This document shows, in pieces, positions 16,792 to 26,291 of a stretch of 64,000 bases of DNA. The notes under the pieces are model-generated. The model had not been told where the DNA came from, searched no databases, and saw only the letters and a program-made list of their open reading frames with translations. The DNA comes from AAA164-E04 sp964342825. Lineage in GTDB: Bacteria; Verrucomicrobiota; Verrucomicrobiia; Limisphaerales; AAA164-E04. Positions within the stretch are counted from its first letter, which is position 1. Every line of letters starts with the position of its first letter. The stretch spans positions 124,001 through 188,000 of the forward strand of contig CAYFHO010000002.1 of assembly GCA_964342825.1 (NCBI GenBank), in the 5' to 3' direction. Both the position numbers and the translations under genes were made by a program.

Positions 16792-18729
16792 ATGATGAAA
16801 CTGAAAGGATCTCAAAACTGTCCAAGGCGTCTGGTTGTGAAAACACTGAGCTTAGTAGGGATGCTTTTTGCTTCATTCTGGGCAGAAAGATCCATGGCTG
16901 CCGACCTTCAGAATGCTCAGATCCGTGGTGGATGGGAAGCTGCACTGACAGAGAACGGGTACGTCACGACCATCTTGAGAGGGAAAGAGGTCAATGGATC
17001 AAAAATAACTCAATTGAGCATTCAACTGAACAAGGAAGGAGAAAGCTCCATTCCAGAGTTTTTTATTGAGTCACCAGAATGTGAGATCCCTCAAATCTCA
17101 CAAGGACCTTATGATGCATCCTCGTCAAAAGCCATCCAGCTCAGGTCAGCTGATGGTGGCTTTATCATTGAAGGCGAGGGTTGGATGTGGTCTCAAAGTC
17201 AGGCTTTACTAGTCATTAGCAACAACGTAACCACGACCATCCGAAAAGATTTGGTAGGTAGTCGCAAGAATCCAAATGCCCCTGCAGCAGGAGCTGTGAA
17301 CAAATCCAGCGTGCAGGTGAAGTCCAATCGTTTTTCATTCAATAGAGCCAATAGCAAAGCCATTTATCAGGACGAGGTACAAGCCACAGATCCCGGTCGC
17401 CTGAACATCTCTTGTGGCAAACTCGAGATTGACCTACGTGATGACACCACGGGTTTCAAAGAAATTCTTGCCGAAGATCAGGTAGTGATCCATTTGCTGG
17501 ACGCCAAAACACCTGTTCAAGCAAAGGGTGGACGAGCAGTCTACAAATTGGGGCATGAATCAGAGGATGTGCTCGAGTTGCTGGATTTACCGACATGGTC
17601 TGCACAAGGTTACCGTGGAAAGGGAGATCGAATTCAGGTGACCGCTTCGGAAGAGAAAAAGTATTTCACAGTGCTAGGGAATGCGTGGGCCAGCCTGGAT
17701 GTCGGCAGTATTCGATCCCGTCAAACAACCCTCCAAGGGGAGAAAGGGATCCCCTTTGAAATAAGCTCCGATAAATACGAATTTGATGGAAAGGAGGTAC
17801 GGTTTGAGGGTTTTGTTGAGGCGCATCAGTCGGAGCTGTGGAACCTGAAATGTGAAACTTTGAAAGCCATCATCAATGAAGAGAATAAGACGGCCACACA
17901 GATCGAAGCTTCGGGCAATGTCAGCCTAAACCAGAACAAAGGAGGCAAATCCTTTACCTCTAAAGCACAGCAGGCCATCTACCGCCCAATCTCTGCCACG
18001 GAAGAATCAATCTTGTTAATGGGTAATGCAGAAGTGAATTCCGGAGAATTCATCGCTAAAGGGGAACGCATCGAAATGAACAACGATGCAAATTCTCAAA
18101 CCATACGTGTGACCCAAATGGCTGTCTTTGATCTGCCATTGGAAACAGCTTCAAGTATCGGAATTTTAAAGTTGGGAAGCGGCAAAGCAACCACTCCTTC
18201 ATCAGAAGGCTCTAATCGCATACGTGTCACTTCAAATGAGTATGCATTTGAGGACAATCAGGCTGAATTCAAGGGAAAGGTAAAGATACTGTTTCAGGAT
18301 GGAACCCTTCACTGTGACTCGTTGAAAATTCAATTTTCGACCAATCGAAAATGGATTGAAAACATTTATGCAACCGGAGCAGTTCGTCTCGTAGGAGAAG
18401 AGGGGCAAATGACCTGTCGTGAAGTTACCGGCATTTTTTCCAATCTGACGCATGAGATGGAGCAATTGATTGCGAATGAAAACGTTTCCATGACACACCC
18501 CAATGGTAAAGCCAAAGGTGAAAAAGCAATTTTTTACCCTTCATCTCAAACTGTAAAATTAACAGGCAATCCTCGAATCATGACGACGCTAAAAGGAAAA
18601 AACGGCCAGCATCCACAGTACATATTGGCGGAAGGGGAATCTTTACTTTGGGATCAGGCCAATCATCGATTCAACGGGCCCCGAGGCCGTTACCGGATCA
18701 AGACCATCAAAAATCCAGAAACATGGTAG
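16792..18729 (+). CDS. OstA/LptA-like LPS transport protein, enlarged
   Basis: 645 residues with a signal peptide (hydrophobic core near residues 17-33, then SMAADLQ). The rest consists of repeated beta-strand units typical of the OstA/LptA-LptC-LptD jelly roll: recurring patterns such as ISSDKYEFDGKEVRFEGFVEA, VTSNEYAFEDNQAEFKGKVKI and GEKAIFYPSSQTVKLTGNPRI. LptA proteins form the periplasmic bridge that carries LPS to the outer membrane and are normally about 180-200 residues, so this one contains several OstA-like units in one chain. Immediate neighbours kdsA (28 bp upstream) and lptB (37 bp downstream) fit. It could combine LptC-like and LptA-like roles, because no separate lptC is visible here. 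Confidence 0.8.
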   Translation: MMKLKGSQNCPRRLVVKTLSLVGMLFASFWAERSMAADLQNAQIRGGWEAALTENGYVTTILRGKEVNGSKITQLSIQLNKEGESSIPEFFIESPECEIPQISQGPYDASSSKAIQLRSADGGFIIEGEGWMWSQSQALLVISNNVTTTIRKDLVGSRKNPNAPAAGAVNKSSVQVKSNRFSFNRANSKAIYQDEVQATDPGRLNISCGKLEIDLRDDTTGFKEILAEDQVVIHLLDAKTPVQAKGGRAVYKLGHESEDVLELLDLPTWSAQGYRGKGDRIQVTASEEKKYFTVLGNAWASLDVGSIRSRQTTLQGEKGIPFEISSDKYEFDGKEVRFEGFVEAHQSELWNLKCETLKAIINEENKTATQIEASGNVSLNQNKGGKSFTSKAQQAIYRPISATEESILLMGNAEVNSGEFIAKGERIEMNNDANSQTIRVTQMAVFDLPLETASSIGILKLGSGKATTPSSEGSNRIRVTSNEYAFEDNQAEFKGKVKILFQDGTLHCDSLKIQFSTNRKWIENIYATGAVRLVGEEGQMTCREVTGIFSNLTHEMEQLIANENVSMTHPNGKAKGEKAIFYPSSQTVKLTGNPRIMTTLKGKNGQHPQYILAEGESLLWDQANHRFNGPRGRYRIKTIKNPETW

Positions 18730-18766
18730 ACTTTGGAGACCATAAATTTTTCTGCATTCAATCATT

Positions 18767-19531
18767 ATGGAATCACCCCAACAGGACCTGTCACCTCAAA
18801 ATGATGGTGAATCTCTTCTAAAAACCGATGCATTGGCAAAAGCTTACAAGGGGCGACGAGTCGTCGACGGAGTTTCCATACATGTCAATCCGGGTGAAAT
18901 AGTAGGACTTCTTGGCCCCAACGGTGCCGGAAAAACTACTTCGTTCAACATGGTGGTTGGGGTTGTTCGTCCAGATGAGGGAGAGGTATACTTCCAAGAG
19001 CAACCCGTTTCCAATTTTGCCATGCATGAAAGGGCGCGACTAGGCATGGGTTACCTCACCCAAGAACCTTCGGTGTTCAGAAAACTCACCGTGGCTCAAA
19101 ATATCCTGGCTATCCTGGAAACATGCAAAATAAGCGCAAAGGAGCGACAAACTCGTCTTTTGGCACTTCTCGATGAACTGGACCTGGCGCGTCTGTCGGA
19201 AAGCAAGGCTTACACTCTGAGCGGTGGAGAGAAACGTCGACTTGAAATCACCCGCGCACTGGTAACTCAGCCCAAACTACTTCTCCTTGATGAACCTTTC
19301 AGTGGCATAGATCCCATTGCGGTCTATGAAGTACAGAAAATCGTGCGCCGATTGAGGGATCGGGGTTTGGGAATATTGATCACTGATCACAACGTCCGTG
19401 AAACTCTCAAACTTGTCGATCGCGCATACCTTATTCATCAGGGAAAGGTTTTGTGCCACGGACCTGCGGAATTCCTTGTTGAAGATCCTCAAGCTAGGGA
19501 CATTTACCTTGGACCTGAATTCAATCTATGA
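18767..19531 (+). CDS. lptB: LPS export ABC transporter ATPase LptB
   Basis: 254 residues with all ABC motifs: Walker A GPNGAGKTT, Q-loop TQEPSVF, signature LSGGEKRRLEI, Walker B LLLLDEPFSGIDP and switch His in ITDHNVRET. The last two blocks are characteristic of the LptB subfamily. LptB powers extraction of LPS from the inner membrane with LptFG, which are not in the window. An N-terminal extension of about 20 residues precedes the usual start. Its stop overlaps the hprK start by 4 bp, implying translational coupling. Confidence 0.95.
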   Translation: MESPQQDLSPQNDGESLLKTDALAKAYKGRRVVDGVSIHVNPGEIVGLLGPNGAGKTTSFNMVVGVVRPDEGEVYFQEQPVSNFAMHERARLGMGYLTQEPSVFRKLTVAQNILAILETCKISAKERQTRLLALLDELDLARLSESKAYTLSGGEKRRLEITRALVTQPKLLLLDEPFSGIDPIAVYEVQKIVRRLRDRGLGILITDHNVRETLKLVDRAYLIHQGKVLCHGPAEFLVEDPQARDIYLGPEFNL

Positions 19532-20505
19532 GCCCAAAACCCAAAAGAAAAAACAGCGCCCCGACGGTCACGGTGGAGCAACTGGTCAATGAACACGACC
19601 AGGAGCTGCAGCTACACTCCCTGGGTGGCGCACATAACTTGAAGCGTAAGATCCGTGAGCCGACCGTCAATCGGCCAGGATTGGCTCTGGTCGGATACAA
19701 GAGATATTTCGCAAGCAAGCGAGTTCAGGTGCTTGGGAGTGTGGAGACAACTTACCTCAGATCACTTTCCCCTGAAAAAAGGGCCGAATGCTACAAGTGG
19801 ATTTTTGCCACACAAATACCATGCGTGGTTTATTCAAGAAATTTGAATCCGGATCCGGCACTTCTCAAGGCTGCCGAAAAAGCAAGAGTACCTGTATTTA
19901 AAACACCTCTTATCACCATGCGCTTCATTAATCTGGCTACTCTGGCCCTTGAAATGATGTTTGCCCCTAAATGTAATGAAATTGGTGGCATGGTGGATAT
20001 CCTGGGTGTGGGCGTTATTATTCGAGGGGACAGCGGGATAGGTAAAAGTGAGGCGGTACTTGCTTTGGTGGAGCGAGGTTACAGCTTGGTCGCTGATGAT
20101 ATCACGATTGTAACACGCATCGACAATCATTACATCGTCGGAACAAGCAACGAAATGACCCGTAATTTGATGGAAATCAGAGGGATCGGGATTATTGATG
20201 TCGCCGCCATGTTCGGTGTGCGAAGTTTCCGAACGGAAAAACAGGTCAACCTAGTTGTTACACTCGCCCATTGGGATAAGCTGAAGGAGATCGACCGATT
20301 GGGGATAGATAATGATTACGTAGAGATCCTTGGTGTGGAAATTCCGCACATAACCATTCCTGTCAGGCCGGGTAGAGATCTGGCAAGACTGATCGAAGTT
20401 GCCGCTTTTCAGACGAAGCTGAAGATGTCGGGAATCAACACAGCAAAAGCATTGAGCGAGAGACTATTGAATAAAATGACGCGTGACCGACCATCAAAAG
20501 TGTAG
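19528..20505 (+). CDS. hprK: HPr kinase/phosphorylase
   Basis: 325 residues. The C-terminal catalytic domain has Walker A GDSGIGKSE and the family signature around MEIRGIGIIDVAAMFG; the N-terminal domain is of the HprK type (LSPEKRAECYKWIF, CVVYSRNLNPDP). HprK phosphorylates and dephosphorylates the regulatory serine of HPr according to the energy state. The gene starts within the end of lptB (ATGA overlap), and ptsH follows about 100 bp downstream. This arrangement ties the HPr switch to the LPS export operon. No EI or EII transporter genes are in view. Confidence 0.95.
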   Translation: MSPKPKRKNSAPTVTVEQLVNEHDQELQLHSLGGAHNLKRKIREPTVNRPGLALVGYKRYFASKRVQVLGSVETTYLRSLSPEKRAECYKWIFATQIPCVVYSRNLNPDPALLKAAEKARVPVFKTPLITMRFINLATLALEMMFAPKCNEIGGMVDILGVGVIIRGDSGIGKSEAVLALVERGYSLVADDITIVTRIDNHYIVGTSNEMTRNLMEIRGIGIIDVAAMFGVRSFRTEKQVNLVVTLAHWDKLKEIDRLGIDNDYVEILGVEIPHITIPVRPGRDLARLIEVAAFQTKLKMSGINTAKALSERLLNKMTRDRPSKV

Positions 20506-20609
20506 AGTATCAATAGTTGGGACTGACCCCCACGAAGTAAAAAATCTCTCGCGTCACGGTTGGTTTTGAGTATCATTCTTGGCCGTATTTCAATAAGATT
20601 TAGGGAGTA

Positions 20610-20900
20610 ATGCCACAATCAAACGCAATTGAAACAATTTCCAAAGAGTTGGTCATCACCAACAAAATGGGAATTCATGCAAGACCAGCTGCCATGTTTG
20701 TCAAAACAGCCAGCCAGTTCGACGCAGATGTGTTCGTCGAAAAGGACGGTGAACGAGTCAATGGTAAAAGTATCATGGGACTGATGATGTTGGCGGCCGG
20801 CCCTGGAAGTACGCTGTTGATTGAAATTACCGGAAAAGACGCCAGCAAAGCTTTTGAGGCGATCGAATCCCTGATTGATAGCAAATTCAACGAACAGTAA
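20610..20900 (+). CDS. ptsH: phosphocarrier protein HPr
   Basis: 96 residues, slightly longer than classical HPr because of an N-terminal extension of about ten residues. The active-site His lies in KMGIHARPAAMF and the regulatory Ser in VNGKSIMGLMML, so both the EI-dependent and the HprK-dependent phosphorylation sites are kept. It is preceded by a good ribosome binding site (GGGAG). The neighbouring hprK is its modifying enzyme. Confidence 0.95.
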   Translation: MPQSNAIETISKELVITNKMGIHARPAAMFVKTASQFDADVFVEKDGERVNGKSIMGLMMLAAGPGSTLLIEITGKDASKAFEAIESLIDSKFNEQ

Positions 20901-20955
20901 TAAGTCTGTCCAGTACCATCGAGCCTCGACATTGAGGTTGGTCTCCAGTGTCACC

Positions 20956-21741
20956 TCAGTTTTCCAGACATTCAGCGATTCTTTGAATGCTCCGAGCACT
21001 TCCTGTCGATTCATCAACGTCAACCAAAACTCCACGCAGCATGACATTCTGCTGCGCCACTCCAAAACGCTGCGGTTGCGCTGTCAAAAAACGACGGATG
21101 ACAGGTTCGATCTCTCTCCCCAGAATACTTGCCTGCGGACCAGTGAATCCTGCATCACAGAGGAAGGCTGTTCCTCCCGGGAATATTTGTTCGTCAGCGG
21201 TCGGAACGTGTGTGTGAGTTCCGACCACCATACTCACTTTCCCATCCAGAAAACGTCCCATGGCGATTTTTTCTGAGGTAGCCTCCGCATGAAAATCAAC
21301 GATAATCACCGAAGTTTTCTGACGAATTTCATCGATCACCGCATCAATAGCTAGGAAGGGATTCTCCAAATCTGGCATGAATGTGCGGCCCTGCAAATTC
21401 ACAACGGCTACATTGGGAAAATTTTCTTTGCTCCAAAGAACCCATCCGTGCCCGGGAGTTCCTGACGGATAGTTTAATGGTCGGACGAAATGCGGCTCTT
21501 TTTGCAAAAGTCCTATAACCTCACGCTGATCCCATAAGTGATCGCCAGTGGTGATGACATCCACACCCGCATCGTAAATTTCTCGCGCAGTGGCCGGTGT
21601 GATCCCCGCACCTCCTGCAGAATTTTCACCGTTGGCAATGACCATCTCTATTTGATGTTCCTCAACAAGTTTTGGAAGACATTCCCTGACAACTCTTCTT
21701 CCCGGACGTCCAACAATGTCTCCAATAAAAAGTATTTTCAC
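20956..21741 (-). CDS. ymdB: YmdB-family metallophosphoesterase
   Basis: 261 residues matching the YmdB/TIGR00282 family: opening MKILFIGDIVGRPGRR, then ANGENSAGGAGIT (metal-binding Asn/Glu), TTGDHLWDQRE, VDFHAEATSEK and VGTHTHVPTADEQIFPGGTAFLCDAG. Members are di-metal phosphodiesterases; B. subtilis YmdB hydrolyses cyclic nucleotides and affects biofilm formation. The gene converges on ptsH with 55 bp between the stops. Confidence 0.88.
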   Translation of the reverse strand: MKILFIGDIVGRPGRRVVRECLPKLVEEHQIEMVIANGENSAGGAGITPATAREIYDAGVDVITTGDHLWDQREVIGLLQKEPHFVRPLNYPSGTPGHGWVLWSKENFPNVAVVNLQGRTFMPDLENPFLAIDAVIDEIRQKTSVIIVDFHAEATSEKIAMGRFLDGKVSMVVGTHTHVPTADEQIFPGGTAFLCDAGFTGPQASILGREIEPVIRRFLTAQPQRFGVAQQNVMLRGVLVDVDESTGSARSIQRIAECLEN

Positions 21742-22050
21742 AAATTTGAAGATAGGTTCATGGATTATGAAATATCAAGGCAAAGACGATACTCTTCAAT
21801 CACACCACGATTGACCAAAAACGAATCCACATGCACCAGGCAGATCCCCCTTCAAATCTCGCACTCAATTCAACAAGATAGTTCATTAGAATACCTTATG
21901 AAATAACTTGATTCCAAATGAGTTCAATGTAACCATAATAAGGCAACTGAAGATTAGTTGCCTGGGAGGTTTGAATTCTTTACCGATATTTTTTGGTATT
22001 CAAGTGTCAGAAAATGGCAGGCTGCCAAAACCAAAGATGATTTCAGATTC
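21742..22050. other. divergent intergenic region, ymdB / LysR regulator
   Basis: About 310 bp, AT-rich, between the ymdB start and the chosen LysR-type regulator start. The regulator frame is open from a TTG at 21958, but those codons are not LysR-like. No convincing gene is seen; it must hold promoters for both genes and possibly the regulator's own binding site. Confidence 0.4.
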
Positions 22051-22950
22051 ATGCAAATCCAAAGTTTAAAAGTATTTTGCGACCTGAAAGAAACAGAAAG
22101 TTTCACCAAGGCAGCACAAATTAATAACATTACCCAATCCGCCGTCAGTCAACAAATCGGTTCATTGGAAAAACAGTTCGACACACTCCTTATTGAGCGA
22201 AGCAAAAAAAAGTTTCGTCTCACACGAGAAGGAATCGCACTCTACGACTACAGCAAGCAAATCATTCAAACTTATGATTCGTTGTTGAATCACCTCCAGG
22301 AAATCAAAAACATTGTTTCGGGCACAATCCGCATTTCCACCATCTACAGCATAGGATTGCATGAACTTCCGCCTTACATGAAGCGGTTTCTCAAAGCTTA
22401 CCCCACAGTTAATGTTCACGTGGAATACCGCCGATCCAATCAGGTGTATGATGATGTTCTCAGTAACGTCGTGGACCTTGGCTTGGTAGCCTATCCGGTC
22501 AAAGACCCAAGACTGGAAAGCATCCCCATTCGCAATGATCGACTCGTGTTGATTTGCCATCCGGATCACGAATGCGCCAGGCAGGATAAAATAGGCCTGT
22601 CAAAACTTCAGGGGCAAAGGTTTATCGGTTTTGAACCTGACATCCCCACGAGAAAGGGAATCGATAAAATTCTGAAAGATTATGGAGTTCAGGTAACGCT
22701 TGCAATGGAGTTTGATAATATTGAAACCGTCAAAAGAGCGGTGGAGATTGATGCAGGTGTGTCCATTGTCCCGCAAGGAACCGTTACCCAGGAAATCGCG
22801 AAAAAAACTTTGGCACACGTTGAGATTGCTGATGACACTTTTTACAGACCACTTGCGGTGGTTCATAAAAAAAGCAAGGTCCTCTCACCCGCCATGCGAG
22901 AATTCATGGATATTTTAAAAGAGGAACTGGATTCGCTTCCGAAAAAATGA
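22051..22950 (+). CDS. LysR-family transcriptional regulator
   Basis: About 299 residues, the standard length. The winged helix-turn-helix is at residues 1-60 (LKVFCDLKETESFTKAAQINNITQSAVSQQIGSLEKQ), followed by the periplasmic-binding-like effector domain (IRISTIYSIGLHELPP, VDLGLVAYPVKDPRLES, AVEIDAGVSIVPQGTV). I start it at the ATG at 22051, where the HTH begins. It lies 13 bp upstream of argC on the same strand, so it may share a transcript with the arginine gene. The effector is unknown; the CysB/CysL-like flavour of the effector domain is only an impression. Confidence 0.88.
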   Translation: MQIQSLKVFCDLKETESFTKAAQINNITQSAVSQQIGSLEKQFDTLLIERSKKKFRLTREGIALYDYSKQIIQTYDSLLNHLQEIKNIVSGTIRISTIYSIGLHELPPYMKRFLKAYPTVNVHVEYRRSNQVYDDVLSNVVDLGLVAYPVKDPRLESIPIRNDRLVLICHPDHECARQDKIGLSKLQGQRFIGFEPDIPTRKGIDKILKDYGVQVTLAMEFDNIETVKRAVEIDAGVSIVPQGTVTQEIAKKTLAHVEIADDTFYRPLAVVHKKSKVLSPAMREFMDILKEELDSLPKK

Positions 22951-22963
22951 TTTAACCCTGCGT

Positions 22964-24046
22964 ATGAGTCAATCGATCGCAACTGATCAGGTCAAAGTCG
23001 CAGTGGTGGGAGCCTCTGGCTATTCCGGAGAGGAATTGGTTAAATTATTACTCTTGCACCCTAAAGTCGAACTCACCGTTCTAACCTCAAGACAGTATGC
23101 AGGTAAATCCCTTGGTGAGGTCTTCCCAAAATTTTCAAATCTTCCTGGCGCCTCTCTTCTTGAATTTACGACACCTGACTGCCAAGCGATCATCGAAAAA
23201 GCCGATATAGCATTCTTGGCGCTACCTCATGGAGTAGCCTCCGAATTCGCGGTTCCTTTAAGTGAAGGTGGATGCAAAGTAATCGACCTGAGTGCCGATT
23301 TTAGGATTCACGATCCTGCAGTCTACGAAGAATTTTACGGAGCCGCTCATCCTGCTCCACAATTGTTGGAAAAGGCCGTGTATGGACTACCTGAATGGCA
23401 CAGGGAAAAAATTCAGAAAGCTCAGATCATTGCCTCGCCCGGCTGTTATCCGACCAGTATATTGGTTCCTTGTTTGCCCCTGATCAAAGCAGGATTGATC
23501 CAACCATCCACCATCATTGCAAACTCATTGAGTGGTGTCAGTGGAGCAGGAAGAAAAGCGGATATTCCCTACCTTTTTGTAGAATGTAATGAAAGTGTCC
23601 GTCCCTATGGCGTTCCCAAACACCGACATCTTTCAGAAATTGAACAGGAGATCAGTCTCGCTGCCGGAGAAAAAACGGTCATTCAATTCACTCCACACCT
23701 GATACCAGTCAATCGAGGCATATTAACCACGCTGACCATGGCTCCGAGCAATGAAGTCATATCCACAGAAAATCCTGAGGGATACATCCAAAAGGTCACT
23801 GAAACTTACCAAACAGCCTACCGGAACGAACCTTTCGTGAGATTGCTGGGTACGACCGGTTTACCCGACACCAAGCATGTCGTTGGTACGAACAATATTG
23901 AATTTGGCTGGAAGTATGATTCGCGAACAGGACGTCTGATCGTCATGAGTGCGGAGGACAATCTTGTGAAAGGAGCCAGCGGTCAGGCTGTTCAATCAAT
24001 GAATATTCTACGTGGATACCCGGAAACAACAGGACTGCACCTGTAA
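22964..24046 (+). CDS. argC: N-acetyl-gamma-glutamyl-phosphate reductase
   Basis: 360 residues. The N-terminal NADP-binding motif is GASGYSGEELVKLL; the catalytic cysteine is in ASPGCYPTS, with KHRHLSEIEQ and HLIPVNRGILTT downstream, all typical of ArgC. It catalyses the third step of arginine/ornithine synthesis. Other arg genes are not in this window. It is followed 11 bp later by a DUF1028 gene on the same strand. Confidence 0.96.
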   Translation: MSQSIATDQVKVAVVGASGYSGEELVKLLLLHPKVELTVLTSRQYAGKSLGEVFPKFSNLPGASLLEFTTPDCQAIIEKADIAFLALPHGVASEFAVPLSEGGCKVIDLSADFRIHDPAVYEEFYGAAHPAPQLLEKAVYGLPEWHREKIQKAQIIASPGCYPTSILVPCLPLIKAGLIQPSTIIANSLSGVSGAGRKADIPYLFVECNESVRPYGVPKHRHLSEIEQEISLAAGEKTVIQFTPHLIPVNRGILTTLTMAPSNEVISTENPEGYIQKVTETYQTAYRNEPFVRLLGTTGLPDTKHVVGTNNIEFGWKYDSRTGRLIVMSAEDNLVKGASGQAVQSMNILRGYPETTGLHL

Positions 24047-24057
24047 GCCAAACGACG

Positions 24058-24882
24058 ATGATTTTTTCAAACCTTAAAAAAGCAAATCCCCAAAAGAAAA
24101 ACTTAACAGGGACGTTGTTGGCTCTTATTTGGTTGCAAGGTCCGTTAATTGGGGAGGATGCATCTTCCAAAATTGAAAATGTTCATCCCCCACTGGTCGC
24201 CACATTTTCCATTGTTGGTTTTGATCCCGAGACAGGTGATCTGGGGGTCGCCGTGCAAAGTAAATTTTTTGGCGTTGGTACGGTCGTCCCCTGGGCGAAA
24301 GCTAACGTGGGCGCGGTTGCTACTCAAAGTTATGCCAACATCAACTACGGCCCTGAAGGGTTGGAACTCTTGGAAAAGAAATTCCATCCTGAAACCGTCA
24401 TCACGCAACTCACCGAAGCCGATCCCAACGGAGCCTTCCGCCAAGTGGGGATGATCGATGCCCAGGGTCGAAGCAGTTCCTTCACGGGAAGTAAATGCAA
24501 CGGCTGGGCCGGACATGTCGTGGGTCCCAACTTCGCAGCTCAAGGAAATATATTGGCAGGCCAATCGGTCATTGAAAGGATGGCTATTGCTTTTCAAAAA
24601 TCCTCTCGTATCCCAGGAACCGAATTGGGTGATTGGTTGATGGATAGTTTAAAGGCTGGACAAGAGGCAGGAGGCGATAAACGAGGCAGACAATCCGCAG
24701 CCCTTCTGGTCGTCCGAGAAAATGCTGGATACTCAGGTGCCAATGATCGGTATATCGATCTACGTGTGGAAGATCATAAAACTCCAATATTGGAACTCGA
24801 CCGATTATTGGAAATACACAAGCAGTTTTATAAAAACGCCCATACCAAAAAACCAAAACGGAAAACCCCAGTTTCAAATTAA
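24058..24882 (+). CDS. exported DUF1028-family protein
   Basis: 274 residues. After a signal-like N-terminus the DUF1028 fold is clear: ATFSIVGFDPETGDLGVAVQSKFFGVG and VVPWAKANVGAVATQSYANINYG, then DRYIDLRVEDH near the end. The family belongs to the Ntn-hydrolase-like group and its reaction is not established. Its position 11 bp after argC suggests cotranscription. A DUF167 gene starts 7 bp after its stop. Confidence 0.85.
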   Translation: MIFSNLKKANPQKKNLTGTLLALIWLQGPLIGEDASSKIENVHPPLVATFSIVGFDPETGDLGVAVQSKFFGVGTVVPWAKANVGAVATQSYANINYGPEGLELLEKKFHPETVITQLTEADPNGAFRQVGMIDAQGRSSSFTGSKCNGWAGHVVGPNFAAQGNILAGQSVIERMAIAFQKSSRIPGTELGDWLMDSLKAGQEAGGDKRGRQSAALLVVRENAGYSGANDRYIDLRVEDHKTPILELDRLLEIHKQFYKNAHTKKPKRKTPVSN

Positions 24883-24889
24883 CGACAGC

Positions 24890-25192
24890 ATGACACTCCT
24901 TCCGGTATGCTGTCGTGAAACGCCACGTGGAATAATTTTAAACGTAAGGATCCATCCCGGTGCAAACCACAACAGATGTGTTGGCCTTCATGATAACGCG
25001 TTGAAAATCAGAATCTCTGCACCGCCGGTGGATAATGCCGCAAATATGAGCCTCATTAAATGGTTATCCAAGGTAACCGGCATACCAAGGTCACAAATTT
25101 CCATTCTCAAAGGCCATTCTTCTCGAACCAAACAAATTCTTTTCGCAGGTGTTGAACCAAACAACCTGGATTTCACCTTCATAATCCAGTGA
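24890..25192 (+). CDS. DUF167 / YggU-family small protein
   Basis: About 100 residues from the ATG at 24890. The family pattern is visible: LNVRIHPGANHNRCVGL, LKIRISAPPVDNAANMSLIKWLSK and ISILKGHSSRTKQI. These are soluble proteins of unknown function. The frame is open further upstream, but that part overlaps the DUF1028 gene and is not family-like. Confidence 0.85.
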   Translation: MTLLPVCCRETPRGIILNVRIHPGANHNRCVGLHDNALKIRISAPPVDNAANMSLIKWLSKVTGIPRSQISILKGHSSRTKQILFAGVEPNNLDFTFIIQ

Positions 25193-25232
25193 AGGGCCAT
25201 TTCGTGCCATGTGCAGGTATAGCGTGTTGTAA

Positions 25233-25988
25233 CTATTTTGGCTTATGATCACCAATGGTCAGTTCCACGCGGTGCAATACACCTCGCCACATTTGCACAT
25301 CATTTGATGTGGGCTCAGCGCGTGCAAAGAAATCATCAAAACGATTCATGATTCCAGTTTCCTGATGCGTCTTAATAAATCCGGTTTGAGTCAGTACCGA
25401 TTTCAAATGCTGCCTTAATCCAGCAATGGCGGATATGGAGGCTCTGTCCGACTCGTTGTCCGAAAATGGAACATCTGAAACAGGAGTCGATTCGATCATT
25501 GATGGTCGAAACACTTCGTACAAAGTGACAAGAACAGCATGAGAAAGATTCAATGATGAAGCAAGATTGTGGGTGGGAATATGAATTAACAGGGAACAAA
25601 GTGACAACTCTTCATTGGTTAACCCACTGCTTTCACGACCAAACATGAATCCCATTCGACAATCTTGGCTTGGTAAATTCTGGACAACTTCTGGCAGAAT
25701 AACCGTTCGATCTTGCTTGGCCCTATTCCTTGCCGTCGTTCCCGCAACCCAATGGAGGTCATGTAAGGAATCTTCCACGTTATCAAATTTTCTAGCCTTC
25801 TCCAATACTTCCAATCCATGGGCTGCCCTCTGCAAGGCTTCTTCATTAAGGTGGTCCTTTGGCCGGACAAGCCTTAAGTCTCTTACCCCCATATTGGCCA
25901 TGGCCCGGGCCGTTGCACCAATATTGCCAGGGTGAGTAGGCTCAACCAATATCACTGAAAGATTTTCAGCATTCATGAGTGAAGACAT
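25233..25988 (-). CDS. trmJ: TrmH-family RNA methyltransferase (TrmJ-like)
   Basis: About 251 residues. SPOUT methyltransferase blocks are present: ILVEPTHPGNIGATARAMANMG at the N-terminus (motif 1), FMFGRESSGLTNEELSLC (motif 2) and the knot-forming IPTHNLASSLNLSHAVLVTLYE (motif 3). This combination is typical of TrmJ, which 2'-O-methylates position 32 of tRNAs. The C-terminal about 80 residues (NRFDDFFARAEPTSNDVQMWRGVLHRVEL) match the usual TrmJ tail. I chose the ATG ending at 25988; the open frame to 26078 is not family-like. Confidence 0.9.
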   Translation of the reverse strand: MSSLMNAENLSVILVEPTHPGNIGATARAMANMGVRDLRLVRPKDHLNEEALQRAAHGLEVLEKARKFDNVEDSLHDLHWVAGTTARNRAKQDRTVILPEVVQNLPSQDCRMGFMFGRESSGLTNEELSLCSLLIHIPTHNLASSLNLSHAVLVTLYEVFRPSMIESTPVSDVPFSDNESDRASISAIAGLRQHLKSVLTQTGFIKTHQETGIMNRFDDFFARAEPTSNDVQMWRGVLHRVELTIGDHKPK

Positions 25989-26291
25989 GAACACAAATTG
26001 GGACAAACTTCCTTTTCTTGCCAGCGAATAGAAAAACTTTCCCCTTGCTTTTGAGTTAGATTTAAAGCAAACAACCATTCAACGCTCGTTATCAGTAGAG
26101 AGCTTACTGCTTCCGCTCAGCAAAATTATGGAGAATGGGGGCAGCGCTGAGGGACTTCAAGTTCACCTCGCGTATTTTGTTGAAGCATATTTGGGACACC
26201 CCGCCAGGCATTCCTTGATGCATTGATTGAGAGCTCGTCTGTGATGTACCTTCCCTATGGAGGTCGAGCCATTAATGTTAGTACAAGTATT
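25989..26291. other. divergent intergenic region, trmJ / DEAD-box helicase
   Basis: About 300 bp without a convincing gene. Both flanking genes read outwards from it. I see no hairpin with a T-run; the stretch near 26100-26200 has mixed composition and no recognisable riboregulator. Confidence 0.35.
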
